Notes under the pieces: model-generated
What the model was told of the DNA's origin: nothing
The model's input: the letters and a program-made list of their open reading frames with translations, nothing else
Databases searched by the model: none
Part shown: positions 63,407 to 64,000 of the stretch, piece after piece
Position numbering within the stretch: position 1 is the first letter of the stretch
Layout: each line of letters begins with the position of its first letter
Position numbers and translations under genes: made by a program
Source of the DNA: Eopsaltria australis
Taxonomy: Eukaryota > Chordata > Aves > Passeriformes > Petroicidae
Direction: 5' to 3'
Assembly: GCA_034509425.1 (NCBI GenBank)
Contig: JAVTVJ010000558.1
Coordinates: 1-64,000, forward strand
DNA length: 64,000 bases

Positions 63407-64000
63407 TGTCTTGGGTTAGGCCAGAGGGGTCAAAATCTAGGAAGTGATCTGTGCTGCAGGAAGGAATAAAACTTCCTTCCTGCGAGAGAGAGCCAATAAT
63501 CAGGTAGTTTTAAGGATTGATAGGTAAGTGAACCAATTAAAAAGTTGATCCGCCTTCGAGGAAAAAACCATATATAAGCAGAGACTCTCTGACGCTCTTC
63601 CTCTTTGGACCTGCTGCTGCTGTGTAGAGAGGAGCAGCTCCTGCTTCTCTCGCTGGTAAGGCCCCCCCCCACCTCCTTCCAAAGGAGGGATGGGGGGGGG
63701 GAAGGGAGGTTTTATGGCAGCCGTGCCTCTGCAGCAGGGAATGGGGGAGGAAACGATTGGAATTTTCAGCAGATCCAGCTCAGCCGGTGTGTCAGCTACA
63801 CGAGACAGGGCCAGGCAAGGACCAGGCCAGACTCCATCCAGCTCGGGCCAGGCCCTGCCCTGTCACCCCGGGCCCAGATGGCCCTACCAGGCCGAGCCAG
63901 CTTGGCAGAGCCAGGCAGAAAGACTCTTGAGAGCGTCTGGCATCCAGCTCGGACCTGTTCAAACAGCCCGGCAAAGAGCACGTGATCCTCACACTGCCGA
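63407..64000 (+). repeat. C: long LTR, 5-bp target-site family, 5' part
   Basis: Starts TGTCTTGGGTTAGGCC at 63407 and runs off the window. Same family as A and B: TATATAAG at 63571-63578, GTAAGG donor-like site at 63656. Slightly shorter through small deletions. The left-hand duplication should be CCACC; the right side is outside the window. Confidence 0.88.

Noticed and set aside
1..64000. tRNA, rRNA, CRISPR, bacterial operon or phage features
   Set aside because: Nothing of this kind seen; primer binding sites resemble tRNA ends only because they are complementary to tRNA primers.

Overview
The window looks like avian, probably passerine, nuclear DNA. It contains no bacterial-type genes and no recognisable host exon. 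About 70% of the 64 kb is LTR retrotransposon sequence. The remainder is AT-rich non-coding DNA with one short CR1-like LINE tail. The retroviruses are mostly class II (ERVK/betaretrovirus-like gag-pro-pol with tRNA-Lys-like primer sites) that carry a compact alpharetrovirus-like env. There is also one class I (gammaretrovirus-like) provirus and a family of long (about 1.6-2.0 kb) LTRs with 5-bp target duplications. Such nested density suggests a repeat refuge such as a W chromosome or pericentromere, but that is inference.

Layout: (E1) 1-2735, + strand, 3' part of a class II provirus: integrase end, broken env, 3' LTR. (D) 3910-5909, old long LTR containing a nested 638-bp class II solo LTR at 4861-5498. 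Solo LTRs of one further class II family lie at 7435-8016 (+) and 10243-10825 (-). (E2) 11027-20008, - strand, full-length class II provirus with open env and pro but broken gag and pol. (A) 20144-21771, long solo LTR. 21777-26144 is plain AT-rich DNA. (G) 26149-43717, + strand, class I provirus with LTRs differing at one position. It is interrupted in protease by long solo LTR B (29535-31163) and in reverse transcriptase by E3. (E3) 31716-40356 is an apparently complete class II provirus with open gag, pro, pol and env, two LTRs and a 6-bp target duplication. 43722-51718 is plain AT-rich DNA. (N) 51725-55027, - strand, is an internally deleted, probably non-autonomous class II provirus. (E4) 56089 to about 62439, + strand, is a heavily decayed class II provirus of the E1 LTR family, cut by a 961-bp solo LTR (62440-63400), which is directly followed by long LTR C (63407 to the window end).

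The class II elements share one expression plan. Gag is followed by protease through a -1 frameshift at GGGAAAC, then by polymerase through a second -1 frameshift at GGATTTC or AAATTTT. Env comes from a spliced RNA, and its last 23-41 codons run into the U3 of the 3' LTR. The class I element instead has gag, pro and pol in one frame separated by UGA. Target duplications found by eye: 6 bp for class II, 4 bp for class I, 5 bp for the long LTRs. These fix most element borders to the base.

Points of most interest: the coding-complete E3 provirus nested in a younger-looking host provirus; in-frame UGA codons at the capsid-nucleocapsid junction of three different proviruses; a single-zinc-knuckle Gag across families; LTR-encoded env tails; non-canonical TG...TA LTR ends in E2; and the recently amplified N derivative, in which a partial capsid is joined to a basic pol tail.
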